The notes below the pieces were generated by a model that was given only the letters and a program-made list of their open reading frames with translations, did no database searches and was not told where the DNA came from. The translations under genes were made by a program, and so were the position numbers. Positions 35,647-43,490 of a DNA stretch of 64,000 nt are shown one piece after another. How positions within the stretch are numbered: the stretch's first letter is position 1; the number at the start of each line of letters is the position of its first letter. Source of the DNA: Chlorobiaceae bacterium (GTDB lineage: Bacteria; Bacteroidota; Chlorobiia; Chlorobiales; Chlorobiaceae); NCBI GenBank assembly GCA_013334965.1, contig JAAXWO010000005.1:122627-186626 (forward strand), read 5' to 3'.

Positions 35647-36705
35647 ATGAAGTTTCATTCCTTGGTTTTACGTGTTATTTTTCAGGCCGTGAGTTTCAAT
35701 GAATACAACGATGAACGGGTGAGCGAGCAACCTCCATTCGAAAAGGCCCGGGAAACCGGCATAGAGGCCGGAATAGGACGACGCAAGCCGTTCGTCCAGG
35801 GCCGACGTCCCTCTGAACCGCTTTCAAAACTCGGACTCTTTGTAAGGTTTCTCAAACCTGTCACATGGATCCCTGTCGTCTGGAGTTTTCTGTGCGGTGC
35901 CGTTTCGAGCGGCGCCTTCGGCTGGCAGGAGCTGGCCAGCATGAAGTTTTTTCTTGCCGTACTGCTGACAGGTCCCCTGGCCACAGGAACCTGCCAGATG
36001 CTGAACGACTATTTCGACCGCGACCTTGACGAGATCAATGAACCGTCGCGCCCGATACCTGGAGGAGCCATCTCGCTCAGGAGCGCGACGATGCTCATCG
36101 CCATCTGGTCAGTGCTTTCGGTCATCGCCGGGTGGCTCGTCAACCCGCTTATCGCCCTTTACGTCGTCGTCGGCATCATCAACGCCCATCTTTACAGCGC
36201 AAACCCCATCAAGCTGAAAAAAAGGCTCTGGGCGGGCAACATCATCGTCGCAGTCTCATACCTTGTCATACCGTGGGTGGCAGGAGAGATCGCATACCGG
36301 GCCGTCTTTTCTTTTGACAGCATCGTACCGTCACTAATCGTGGCCATGCTCTATACCATAGCAAGCACTGGCACCATGACGATCAACGACTTCAAATCGA
36401 TCGAGGGGGACCGTCAGGTGGGCATCCGGACGCTGCCGGTCGTCTTCGGCGAACGAAAAGCGGCCCTGATAGCTTCCGTCCTGATCAATGTCGGCCAGCT
36501 CATGGCCGCGGGATATATGCTCATGATCAACCGCCCGACCTACGCATTGGCCGTTGCAGCCCTTGTCATCCCCCAGTTCTTCATGCAGTTCAGCCTCGTC
36601 CGCTCACCCAGAACGATGGATGTGCGGTACAACGGCATCGCACAGAACTTTCTGGTCGCGGGAATGCTGGCGTGCGCGTTTGCCATCAAATCGATCAACC
36701 CATGA
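35647..36705 (+). CDS. chlG: Chlorophyll/bacteriochlorophyll synthase (UbiA family), ChlG/BchG type
   Basis: An integral membrane prenyltransferase of about 352 residues that esterifies (bacterio)chlorophyllide with an isoprenoid alcohol. RFLKPVTWIPVVWSFLCGAVSSG near residue 65, NDYFDRDLDEINEPSRPIPGG near 117 (first Asp-rich motif) and NDFKSIEGDRQVGIRTLPV near 243 (second) are diagnostic of ChlG/BchG rather than generic UbiA. Green sulfur bacteria have three such paralogues (BchG, BchK, ChlG). In Chlorobium tepidum I recall the ChlG gene lying near the tandem ferredoxins, as here, so ChlG is favoured but not proved. The start is uncertain (35647 ATG, 35689 GTG, 35719 GTG). The stop overlaps the next gene as ATGA. 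Confidence 0.88.
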   Translation: MKFHSLVLRVIFQAVSFNEYNDERVSEQPPFEKARETGIEAGIGRRKPFVQGRRPSEPLSKLGLFVRFLKPVTWIPVVWSFLCGAVSSGAFGWQELASMKFFLAVLLTGPLATGTCQMLNDYFDRDLDEINEPSRPIPGGAISLRSATMLIAIWSVLSVIAGWLVNPLIALYVVVGIINAHLYSANPIKLKKRLWAGNIIVAVSYLVIPWVAGEIAYRAVFSFDSIVPSLIVAMLYTIASTGTMTINDFKSIEGDRQVGIRTLPVVFGERKAALIASVLINVGQLMAAGYMLMINRPTYALAVAALVIPQFFMQFSLVRSPRTMDVRYNGIAQNFLVAGMLACAFAIKSINP

Positions 36706-37346
36706 CCTCCGGCGACCAACCAGAGATTTCGGTCATCCTCACGACGTTCAACCGGGCGCCCCTCATTGAACAGGCCATCGGAAGCGTCGTCAGACAAAGT
36801 TTCACTGACTGGGAGCTTATCGTAGTCGATGACGGCAGCGACGATGAGACATTCGCTGTCGTTGACCGATACCTGACGCACCACGTCAACATCCGCTACA
36901 TGAAGCACCGGAACCGCAAGCCGGCCCGTTCACGCAACGCAGGAATTCAGGCATCCTTCGGACGTTACATCACGTTTCTGGACAGCGACGATTACTTCCG
37001 GCCTGAACACCTTGAGTCAAGACATCTCCTTCTGGAAACAAGACCCGATATCGACCTGGTTTCCGGCGGCTTCACCCTTGAGGGCGACCCATGGATAAGG
37101 GACCGCAACGATCCTGAAAAATTCGTCCATATCGACGAATGCATCCTGGGCGGCACGTTCTTCGGCCGTCGACAGCTGTTCATGGAGATCGGAGGCTTCA
37201 GGGCCATTGACTACGCTGAAGACACCGACCTGTGGGAACGGGCTGGGGAGCGTTACAGCATCCTGAAAATAGAGGCTCCGGAAAGCTATGTCTACCGACG
37301 TTCCGACAACAGCATTACCGCACAATACAGGGGAAAAGGTTCATGA
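36702..37346 (+). CDS. Family 2 glycosyltransferase
   Basis: A 214-residue GT-A enzyme. ISVILTTFNRAPLIEQAI near residue 9 and IVVDDGSDDET near 39 bind the nucleotide sugar; FLDSDDYFRPEHLE near 86 is the DxD metal site and EDTDLWERAG near 173 the acceptor ED motif. No membrane segment. It is coupled by ATGA overlaps to the chlorophyll synthase gene upstream and the LOG-family gene downstream. An upstream in-frame ATG at 36672 lies inside the preceding gene. Acceptor unknown; carotenoid, lipid or polysaccharide are possible. Confidence 0.88.
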   Translation: MTSGDQPEISVILTTFNRAPLIEQAIGSVVRQSFTDWELIVVDDGSDDETFAVVDRYLTHHVNIRYMKHRNRKPARSRNAGIQASFGRYITFLDSDDYFRPEHLESRHLLLETRPDIDLVSGGFTLEGDPWIRDRNDPEKFVHIDECILGGTFFGRRQLFMEIGGFRAIDYAEDTDLWERAGERYSILKIEAPESYVYRRSDNSITAQYRGKGS

Positions 37347-37939
37347 TACGTTCAGTCACGGTTTACTGCAGTTCAAGCGCAAAGGCGCCCCCGGATTGCT
37401 TCGATGAAGCGACAATCCTCGGCAACGGTCTTGCGGAGAGAGAGATCGGGCTGGTTTACGGCGGCGGGCATGTCGGCCTTATGGGACGTACCGCCGATGC
37501 GGTCATGCAGGCAGGAGGAACGGTCAGGGGCATCATCCCGCGATTTCTCGAAGAGCGGGAGGTCGCCCATTACGGCATCACTGAACTGCATGTGGTCGAA
37601 ACCATGCACGAAAGGAAAATGATGCTCACCGAATGGGCAGACGCCTTCGTGATCCTTCCCGGAGGATTCGGGACGCTAGACGAGTTCATGGAAATCCTGA
37701 CATGGAAACACCTCGGCCATCACCGCAAGCCGATCATCCTGCTCAACACAAACGGATTCTGGGACAAATTGCTTCTTTTTTTCGAGCAGATCGCCTCGGA
37801 GGGCATGGTCGGCGGAGAGTACAAACGCTTCTACCAGATATGCCGGACTGCCGAAGAGGTTCTTGACCTGATAGACGAGATCAGCAACACCGGCAACGCC
37901 ATTTCGGAAAAGGAACCACATGGGCCGGGAACGGGTTGA
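37343..37939 (+). CDS. LOG-family phosphoribohydrolase
   Basis: A 198-residue protein of the Rossmann-like LOG (lysine decarboxylase-like) family. VYGGGHVGLMG near residue 37 and the signature LPGGFGTLDE near 98, with MHERKMMM-type motif MHERKMML near 81, are conserved. Characterised members cleave cytokinin riboside 5'-monophosphate or other nucleoside monophosphates to base and ribose phosphate; the name lysine decarboxylase is a misannotation. Start at the ATGA overlap with the glycosyltransferase. Confidence 0.9.
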   Translation: MIRSVTVYCSSSAKAPPDCFDEATILGNGLAEREIGLVYGGGHVGLMGRTADAVMQAGGTVRGIIPRFLEEREVAHYGITELHVVETMHERKMMLTEWADAFVILPGGFGTLDEFMEILTWKHLGHHRKPIILLNTNGFWDKLLLFFEQIASEGMVGGEYKRFYQICRTAEEVLDLIDEISNTGNAISEKEPHGPGTG

Positions 37940-37979
37940 TATGGTAAGAGGGTTATGAACGCTCAAAAAGGAGGAAACG

Positions 37980-38339
37980 ATGAGCACAACGCTGATTTTC
38001 GTTTACAACGCCGATAGCGGACCGGTTAGCGGCTTGCTGGATCTCGGGCACAAGATACTGAGCCCGTCAACCTACCAATGCAGTCTCTGTAGCCTTACCC
38101 ATGGGCCATTTACTGAAAAAGAGGCCTGGAAAGAGTTCCGCCAGAGCGTTGGAATGCCTATGGAGTTCCTGCATCGCGACGAATTTGAAAGCAAGTATGA
38201 CCTCAAGTTTGAATATCCGGTCATCCTCAAAAAAAACAGCAATATCGAGATACTGCTGACCAAAGGGGAGATCGATACGATAGCGGATCTGGATGAACTG
38301 ATACTGGCTGTGAAAAAGGAAATTTCCGGACAAGCATGA
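37980..38339 (+). CDS. Hypothetical protein, 119 aa
   Basis: No family recognised with certainty. A soluble protein with CSLCSLTHG near residue 34, a CxxC pair that may bind metal or be redox-active, and a basic/acidic alpha-beta C-terminal half. A very strong Shine-Dalgarno (AAAGGAGG, 5 bases before ATG) supports it as a well-translated gene. It lies 40 bases after the LOG gene on the same strand and is followed by a hairpin. Confidence 0.7.
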   Translation: MSTTLIFVYNADSGPVSGLLDLGHKILSPSTYQCSLCSLTHGPFTEKEAWKEFRQSVGMPMEFLHRDEFESKYDLKFEYPVILKKNSNIEILLTKGEIDTIADLDELILAVKKEISGQA

Positions 38340-38373
38340 TACTCCCCTCCTGTCGGCTCCGATAACAGCAAAG

Positions 38374-38403
38374 GGCTGTTTCATATTGACTTATGAAACA
38401 GCC
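38374..38403. terminator. Perfect 12-base hairpin between convergent genes
   Basis: GGCTGTTTCATA (38374-38385) pairs fully with TATGAAACAGCC (38392-38403) around TTGACT. It lies between the 3' ends of convergent genes. The following T tract is poor in both directions, so termination may be factor-assisted. Confidence 0.5.
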
Positions 38404-38493
38404 TTCGTGGATTTTGCGATTATTTCCCATCCTCGTCAAAAGGGTTTCCCCCGCACAATACCGATGCATCATGCATATCATCATGAGCAGTGG

Positions 38494-39471
38494 CTAAAAC
38501 CGCTTCTTGTAGATGTGGCAATAGGGCTGATGGCCTGTCTTTTCGTAATAATCCTGATGGTAATCCTCGGCCGGCCAGAACTCTCCTGCTTTGCTGACCT
38601 CGGTAACCACCCGGTACCCTTTGACCTCGAGTTGCCTGATAAGCGACTCAGCGGTCCTCTTCTGTTCGTCGTCCCGATAAAAGACCGCCGAACGGTACTG
38701 GGTGCCGATATCGGGACCCTGTCGGTCGGATTGGGTCGGATCGTGAATTTCGAAAAACAGTCTGGCAAGTTCCTCGTAACTGACTGACGCAGGATCGAAA
38801 GTGACCTCGATCGCTTCCGCATGGCCTGTACTACCGGAGCAGACCTGCCTGTATGATGGGTTTGCGGTAGAGCCGCCGGTATATCCCACCCTTGTCGATA
38901 TCACCCCCTTGACTTTGTTGAAGTGGTATTCGACCCCCCAGAAGCATCCACCCGCGAAAACGGCCGTCTGGGCAGTCACGGCAGGCTTGTCTGCCGGTTC
39001 GAACGACAGGGAAACCGAGTTGACGCAATAACGGGCATTCTTCGAGGTAAATCCTTCATTGAAAAACACATGGCCGAGATGGCCACCGCAATTGCTGCAA
39101 ACGATCTCTATCCGTTTCCCGTCCTGATCGGGAATCTGCCTTACCGCACCGGGAATGGCATCGTCGAAGCTGGGCCAACCGGTGCCGGACTCGAACTTGG
39201 CGTCAGAGCGGAAAAGCCCTGCGTCGCACTGCCGGCAAAGGTAAAGCCCTTTTTCCTTGTTGAGGTAATATTGGCCGCTGAACGGCCGTTCTGTTCCCTT
39301 GTCGATGATGACCCTCTTTTCCTCCGAGGTCAGTGCCTTAAACGTCATTGAATCCTCCTTCTGTATTGTCGTTCCAATTGTTGCGGTTCCCGAAGCAGGA
39401 GCCTCTGGCCTGCATGCTGTCATAAGGGCGGCAACAAGTACCATGATAAACGTCAGTTTTTTCAACGTCAC
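38494..39471 (-). CDS. msrBA: Exported peptide-methionine sulfoxide reductase, MsrB-MsrA fusion
   Basis: A 325-residue lipoprotein that reduces both epimers of methionine sulfoxide. A signal peptide ending LMTAC gives a lipobox with Cys20. The MsrB domain comes first (about 45-155): zinc ligands CRQC and CSNC, GWPSF, and catalytic Cys in RYCVNSVSL. The MsrA domain follows (about 165-320): GGCFWGVEYHF with the catalytic Cys and GYTGG. Fused Msr proteins are usually A-then-B or B-then-A; this is B-A. The lipid anchor puts it in the periplasm, so it repairs envelope proteins. The electron donor is not encoded nearby. Confidence 0.93.
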   Translation of the reverse strand: MTLKKLTFIMVLVAALMTACRPEAPASGTATIGTTIQKEDSMTFKALTSEEKRVIIDKGTERPFSGQYYLNKEKGLYLCRQCDAGLFRSDAKFESGTGWPSFDDAIPGAVRQIPDQDGKRIEIVCSNCGGHLGHVFFNEGFTSKNARYCVNSVSLSFEPADKPAVTAQTAVFAGGCFWGVEYHFNKVKGVISTRVGYTGGSTANPSYRQVCSGSTGHAEAIEVTFDPASVSYEELARLFFEIHDPTQSDRQGPDIGTQYRSAVFYRDDEQKRTAESLIRQLEVKGYRVVTEVSKAGEFWPAEDYHQDYYEKTGHQPYCHIYKKRF

Positions 39472-39878
39472 TCCGGCTCCGGGGTTATAACACGAATGCA
39501 GTCCAGCAATACAACCCGCGGGACGGCCTGAATGTTTCCGGATTTCCCGATTCGAATCATTGATATTTCGACTGCATGGATCAGGACCCCGACAGCGAAG
39601 CCGATGATGCGTTATGCGCTCGGAAGCATGGGTAAAAAACGGAGAGAAGAGTAAAAAAGGAAGAAAAGCCCACCATGGAGAGCCTGCAAGGAGTATTGAC
39701 GGGGACGCACGTCATACGCCACCATGTGCATCAGCACGTCAGGACAGTGTCGATCGACGGGGACGAGGGAGGAACATCCAGAACGGTTCCCGTCGATCGA
39801 TACTCCATGATGCCGGTTTCGATGGCATTTTTCAGGATAAGCGACGATGGACTGAGGCGTAGAATGAAAAGAAAGCCT
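39472..39878. other. 407-base intergenic region
   Basis: No credible gene; short open frames have Arg-rich, atypical composition. The only structure is an imperfect 18-base inverted repeat: GTGTCGATCGACGGGGAC at 39747-39764 matches the reverse complement of 39786-39803 at 16 of 18 positions, around a 21-base loop, without a T tract. Confidence 0.5.
39747..39803. repeat. 18-base inverted repeat
   Basis: Arms 39747-39764 and 39786-39803, 16 of 18 bases complementary, both containing the palindrome TCGATCGA. It may be an operator or an RNA hairpin; no poly-T follows. Confidence 0.5.
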
Positions 39879-40109
39879 TCAGAGGAACGGAGAGTCCTCT
39901 TCGCGAGGCGGCTTCAGGTTGTCAATGCCGCCGGTAATGGCTTCGGCCGCCTTCATGACAATAGTTCCCGCGGCAAAAATCCCGAGGCCGGCAACTGCAA
40001 GGCCTGCGATTCCGTGGACGATGGGCATTCCGACCGGAGAAAACAGGGCCGCGCCTCCTGCGACGCCAATGGCTGTTTTCACCATTGTATCCTGACTTGG
40101 CTGTTCCAT
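39879..40109 (-). CDS. Small two-helix membrane protein, paralogue A
   Basis: A 76-residue protein with two hydrophobic segments separated by SPVGMPIVHGIAGL. The same core (FSPxGMPIVxHGxAGLxVxxxG) occurs in a second gene 1.7 kb away on the same strand (41817-42026). It has a short N-terminus and a charged C-terminal tail ending EEDSPFL. Family unknown; Gly-rich helices like these occur in holin-like or magnetosome/chlorosome-type small proteins, but no homology is claimed. Confidence 0.7.
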   Translation of the reverse strand: MEQPSQDTMVKTAIGVAGGAALFSPVGMPIVHGIAGLAVAGLGIFAAGTIVMKAAEAITGGIDNLKPPREEDSPFL

Positions 40110-40268
40110 ATCGATGGTCTCCGTTATTGATGGTTTGATGAATCAAAATCAACACCTGCAACGCCGGAATAGCGGCAGCATACAGGAAGAAACTTGATGT
40201 CGAAACAAAATGAACCCGGACGTTGCAAAAATGGTCGCTATATCCTATAATAGGGCTTCGTTTTCCAC

Positions 40269-40342
40269 GGACAATTAGCTCAGCTGGTTAGAGCGTTCGC
40301 TTCACACGCGAGAGGTCATAGGTTCGAGTCCTATATTGTCCA
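40269..40342 (+). tRNA. tRNA-Val (CAC)
   Basis: A 74-base cloverleaf: acceptor GGACAAT with ATTGTCC, D-arm GCTC...GAGC, anticodon stem TTCGC/GCGAG around TTCACAC (anticodon CAC), T-arm with GGTTCGAGTCC. Discriminator is A; CCA is not encoded (CCC follows). It reads the GUG codon. Confidence 0.95.
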
Positions 40343-40562
40343 CCCTTTCCATTGTCTGCTCAGGCAACAAATTCCATTGTTTTGCTGAATATCTGGTGAA
40401 CAAATATCCGGTATAATTTGTTGTCGCTATATATCAAATATAGGAAAACCTGTCTCCTGATCCTCACTAATCAGTCGTCAGGCAATTATTGATCATTCCC
40501 ATTTAACAAAGCCATTACGACTGAAACTCGTATAATGGCTCAAAATGTTCTGTAACCAACAT

Positions 40563-40823
40563 ATGACGGAAAAGACAGCCTTGCTCGTAATCCAGCACAT
40601 TGAAGCATCCAGGTACCTTGATGCAATGCAATGCCTTCAGGATGAGCTCTTAAAAATCGAAGTAAAATCCACGAGCAAGACCTCAGATAAACGGAAAATC
40701 AAAATATTGAAGACCGTTATAGATAACATCAGTGAAGCGGCTTCGTTCGGTGATGAATGGGAGGAAGGACGCCGGGCGCAAAAAGCTGCGATTGTCAGGC
40801 TGCAGAAGTTGAGCGCTTCCTGA
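40563..40823 (+). CDS. Hypothetical protein, 86 aa
   Basis: A charged, helical, soluble protein starting MTEKTALLVIQHIEA with no recognisable domain. The ORF opens at 40545, but ATG 40563 is preferred since the preceding residues are unlike the rest. It lies 220 bases after tRNA-Val with no neighbour on the same strand, so it could be an accessory gene. Only moderate support as a gene. Confidence 0.5.
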   Translation: MTEKTALLVIQHIEASRYLDAMQCLQDELLKIEVKSTSKTSDKRKIKILKTVIDNISEAASFGDEWEEGRRAQKAAIVRLQKLSAS

Positions 40824-40891
40824 TGTAAGCAAAGGTCGAATCCCCTGCTGTTTGCCTTTTATGAATGCAGCCCCAGATATTCAGATGACGG

Positions 40892-41641
40892 TTATCCGGA
40901 GTGTGCATTGAGATAATCGATATAATTCCCCCGAAACAGCACATTACCGGCATGTTCGTTGCTTTCATCCACATTTGCCCAGATCACCCCGCCGCATCCT
41001 TTGCGCCAACGCTCGCAGAATGAGATATCTTCCCCGAGATGGCGACCCGACTCACGATCTATGATGGGATTGAAAAAACCCCAGTTGTAGGCGGAGAGAT
41101 GCCGGTTTTCGTCTTCGTTCGAAAAGCCGATGCCGGCAAGTTCGGGATACCTTGTCATCATTGTCGTGAAAACAGAACGATGAATCATCATCGCCCCTCC
41201 GCCTATGTGCGACGCCTGGGCAAAACCATTCACTACGGCTATGTTGCCGGATTCATCAAGCACCAGATTGCCCACAAAGCGCATCGCCCGATAGAGCGTC
41301 TTGTTGATATCGTCTGAGAGAGGCATCGCCGCGGCGTTTTGCCAGAAATAGTTGCGACGGGGATACAAGCAGCCAACCAGAGGGTGCCCGGTCTCTATCA
41401 TGCGCAAAATCATCGAGGCAGGCATTCCCTGGTCGGCATCGAGCATAAAGAGAATATCGGCCTTGCGGGCAAGAAAGTCTGCCACGATCACGTTACGCAG
41501 ATCGCTGATAACCGAAGAACTGTGAAAAACGACCTGCATGTTTATGCGTTGAGCACACTGTTTTTGCAGCTCAAGAAGAGTGATGGCTGTCGATATGGTA
41601 ATCGTACGGCTATGGGTGGGAACTGCAACGAGAAGATTCAT
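40892..41641 (-). CDS. GT-A-like glycosyltransferase, phage/accessory type
   Basis: A 249-residue protein. It starts NLLVAVPTHSR like a nucleotide-sugar binding strand, and LFMLDADQGMPASMI near residue 63 has the DxD metal site. GHPLVGCLYPRRNYFWQN near 85, SHIGGGAMMIHRSVF near 145 and GEDISFCERW near 205 are features seen in uncharacterised glycosyltransferase-like proteins common in phages and metagenomes. No membrane segment. It sits in the small accessory patch beside tRNA-Val, with no other sugar genes nearby. Function unproven. Confidence 0.7.
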   Translation of the reverse strand: MNLLVAVPTHSRTITISTAITLLELQKQCAQRINMQVVFHSSSVISDLRNVIVADFLARKADILFMLDADQGMPASMILRMIETGHPLVGCLYPRRNYFWQNAAAMPLSDDINKTLYRAMRFVGNLVLDESGNIAVVNGFAQASHIGGGAMMIHRSVFTTMMTRYPELAGIGFSNEDENRHLSAYNWGFFNPIIDRESGRHLGEDISFCERWRKGCGGVIWANVDESNEHAGNVLFRGNYIDYLNAHSG

Positions 41642-41816
41642 GAGGGCAAAACAAAAATAGCTTGATGGATACAGGGAAGCTTCAGAATCAGGTAAAAATA
41701 CCTGATCCCGTCATCCAGACCGGCGCATAAACATAGAACATCAATCCCCATGACGGCTTGCAGAGCCATCAATTCCAGCACATCCAGGCAACCGGCCATT
41801 GTTTAAGCAATATGCC

Positions 41817-42026
41817 TCAACGGTTCGGCTCCTGCTCGATTCCGGAACGACGGATATCCTGATCCCGGTCTTCCACTGCGGTTTTTATATCGTTCAGAAA
41901 CAGATTGACGACATGAAGACCCGCCGCACCTACCAGTAACCCTGCAAATCCATGCACTACGATCGGCATGCCGATCGGCGAGAAAACAAGCGCTGTTCCA
42001 ACAGCGCCGGCAGCTTCTTTGAGCAT
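41817..42026 (-). CDS. Small two-helix membrane protein, paralogue B
   Basis: A 69-residue protein sharing the core FSPIGMPIVVHGFAGLLVGAAG with the gene at 39879-40109. Two hydrophobic segments, then a charged C-terminal tail (EDRDQDIRRSG). The duplicate indicates a real family with selection on the GMPIV-HG-AGL core. Function unknown. Confidence 0.7.
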   Translation of the reverse strand: MLKEAAGAVGTALVFSPIGMPIVVHGFAGLLVGAAGLHVVNLFLNDIKTAVEDRDQDIRRSGIEQEPNR

Positions 42027-42122
42027 ATCAGAGATCCTTTTGTTACGATCACTTCAAAATCGTACAGTTTTTATATATAAATATAACACAAAAACACATC
42101 GTCGATGCAAACAGTGAGCGAC

Positions 42123-42554
42123 TCAGCTTCTCTCTGACTGCTTTTTAAGGGCAAGGTTCATCGAAGCATACCCTTTATTGAACGCCCGGGAAAGAATGGC
42201 AAGAACAGGTCCGGAAAACATTCCGCTGAACTCTTCGGAGTGGATAAGCAGGGTCGTGCAAGAATCGATCTTAAAAAGTTCGAACCAGTGACGAGCCGTC
42301 AGAAGTCCCGGAAACAACACGGCATTCCATCCGACTCGTTCTCCCGGGGCCAGTAGATCGACAAACGCTTCGAAGCTGACGGGAGGGAAAAAAGAGAGCT
42401 TCACGGAGATATGCAGTTTTTCGTTCACGCCGATACGACCGCTGATCTTCCTGATAAACGGATTCCACGATGGATATTGCCCGAAATCGCTCAAAACCGA
42501 CCATACGCGCTCCTGCGATGCGTTAATCGGAATCTCTGTCCTGAAGCCTCTCAT
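42123..42554 (-). CDS. SRPBCC (START/Bet v1-like) family protein
   Basis: A 143-residue protein of the polyketide cyclase/SRPBCC hydrophobic-pocket fold. INASQERVWSVLSDFGQYPSWNPFIRKISG at residues 9-38 is the family start, and HWFELFKI near 91 and the long C-terminal helix follow. The fold binds lipids or other hydrophobic ligands. ATG 42554 is chosen; the open frame runs 26 codons further but those lack family character. Role unknown. Confidence 0.8.
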   Translation of the reverse strand: MRGFRTEIPINASQERVWSVLSDFGQYPSWNPFIRKISGRIGVNEKLHISVKLSFFPPVSFEAFVDLLAPGERVGWNAVLFPGLLTARHWFELFKIDSCTTLLIHSEEFSGMFSGPVLAILSRAFNKGYASMNLALKKQSERS

Positions 42555-42774
42555 GATCTGGTCTCCAATATGGAGTGGGAGTTTCGCGATAGGTCTGCCT
42601 GAACGCAATGATCGACCGATGGTTTTTTGCAATATGCCGAACCGGATAACACCTTCATGTCGGTTATCATTGAAACTGGTTTTTCAGGAATTTACCCAAT
42701 CCGGGTGATGAATTTTCCGGTCATCGTACGTTCAGGAGTCTTTGGAGCCATAGCTTTCAGGCAACGTTCCGGGT

Positions 42775-43381
42775 CAGGCTCCAGATCTGGCAGATCATGC
42801 TGGCTGACGCCGCCACGGTTCTGGCAAGCGGCGACATTCCTTCCGATGAGACGTTGCACGCCATCTACATCATGGGTTCCTGTTCTGGATGTTCCTGGCT
42901 GGTCGTGCACTCGAATCGAGCGGCTACCTCGCCCATCTTGCCTGCACTCTTTTCAGGCGCGCAAAAAGCGCCGATCCTCTGCTCCTCTTCGTCGTCTTCG
43001 GATGCTGTCGACGCTCGTGTTATTCGCCGCGATGTTCGTGCTGATGAAAAGCGTATGGGATACCGGTTTCTTCCAGGAGTTTTTCCGCAGCCCAGGCATC
43101 GATCTTACAATAATTCCCCCCCCTGACGGCGGTAAGCCTCCTGCCGAACCAGCTGATCTCAAACGTTCCGCCCGTAACCCTCTGCCTTCCGGCGCTGGCC
43201 GCTGGAAGCACGATAGCCGGAAACCTGCTGATTTTGAGGCCGCGAGCAACGTAATCATCGTGCAGAACGCAGAATCGAGAGGCGACCGGGGGATCACTTC
43301 ACCGATTTCGCCCGTATCGGCATTCCCCTCACCATCGTTCAGGCGATGATCTACGGCTTGGCGTTCGCGGTGATACCGTGA
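42775..43381 (+). pseudogene. Decayed anion permease (ArsB/NhaD superfamily)
   Basis: Pieces of one transporter appear in three frames. 42775-42880 reads LADAATVLASGDIPSDETLHAIYIMG; another frame from 42882 gives FLFWMFLAGRALESSGYLAHL and DPLLLFVVFG; a third, near 43120-43240, gives LISNVPPVTLCLPALAAGS and TIAGNLLIL; then ASNVIIVQNAESRG; and last HFTDFARIGIPLTIVQAM to a stop at 43379-43381. The AAGSTxAGNL-ASNVIIV block is the C-terminal signature of ArsB/CitM-like permeases. At least three frameshifts separate the pieces and the N-terminal third is missing or unreadable, so this is not a functional gene. Confidence 0.75.
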
Positions 43382-43490
43382 ATTGTTTCTGACTGTCCAG
43401 AAAGATATCCGGACTGAATGAAAAGAACGACGCCAAATGCCGGAATCAAGCTGAAATCACGGATGCGCACCCGGCAATGCAAAAGTCAGG

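Noticed and set aside
39669..40130. Plus-strand open frames antisense to the first small paralogue
   Set aside because: The minus-strand gene has a paralogue with a conserved core, so the plus-strand frames are shadows.
40269..42026. Genomic island integrated at tRNA-Val
   Set aside because: No integrase and no repeat of the tRNA 3' end were found downstream.
42627..43349. A single 240-residue gene in the decayed permease region
   Set aside because: The frame only partly follows the permease, which switches frame several times; it is better read as a pseudogene.
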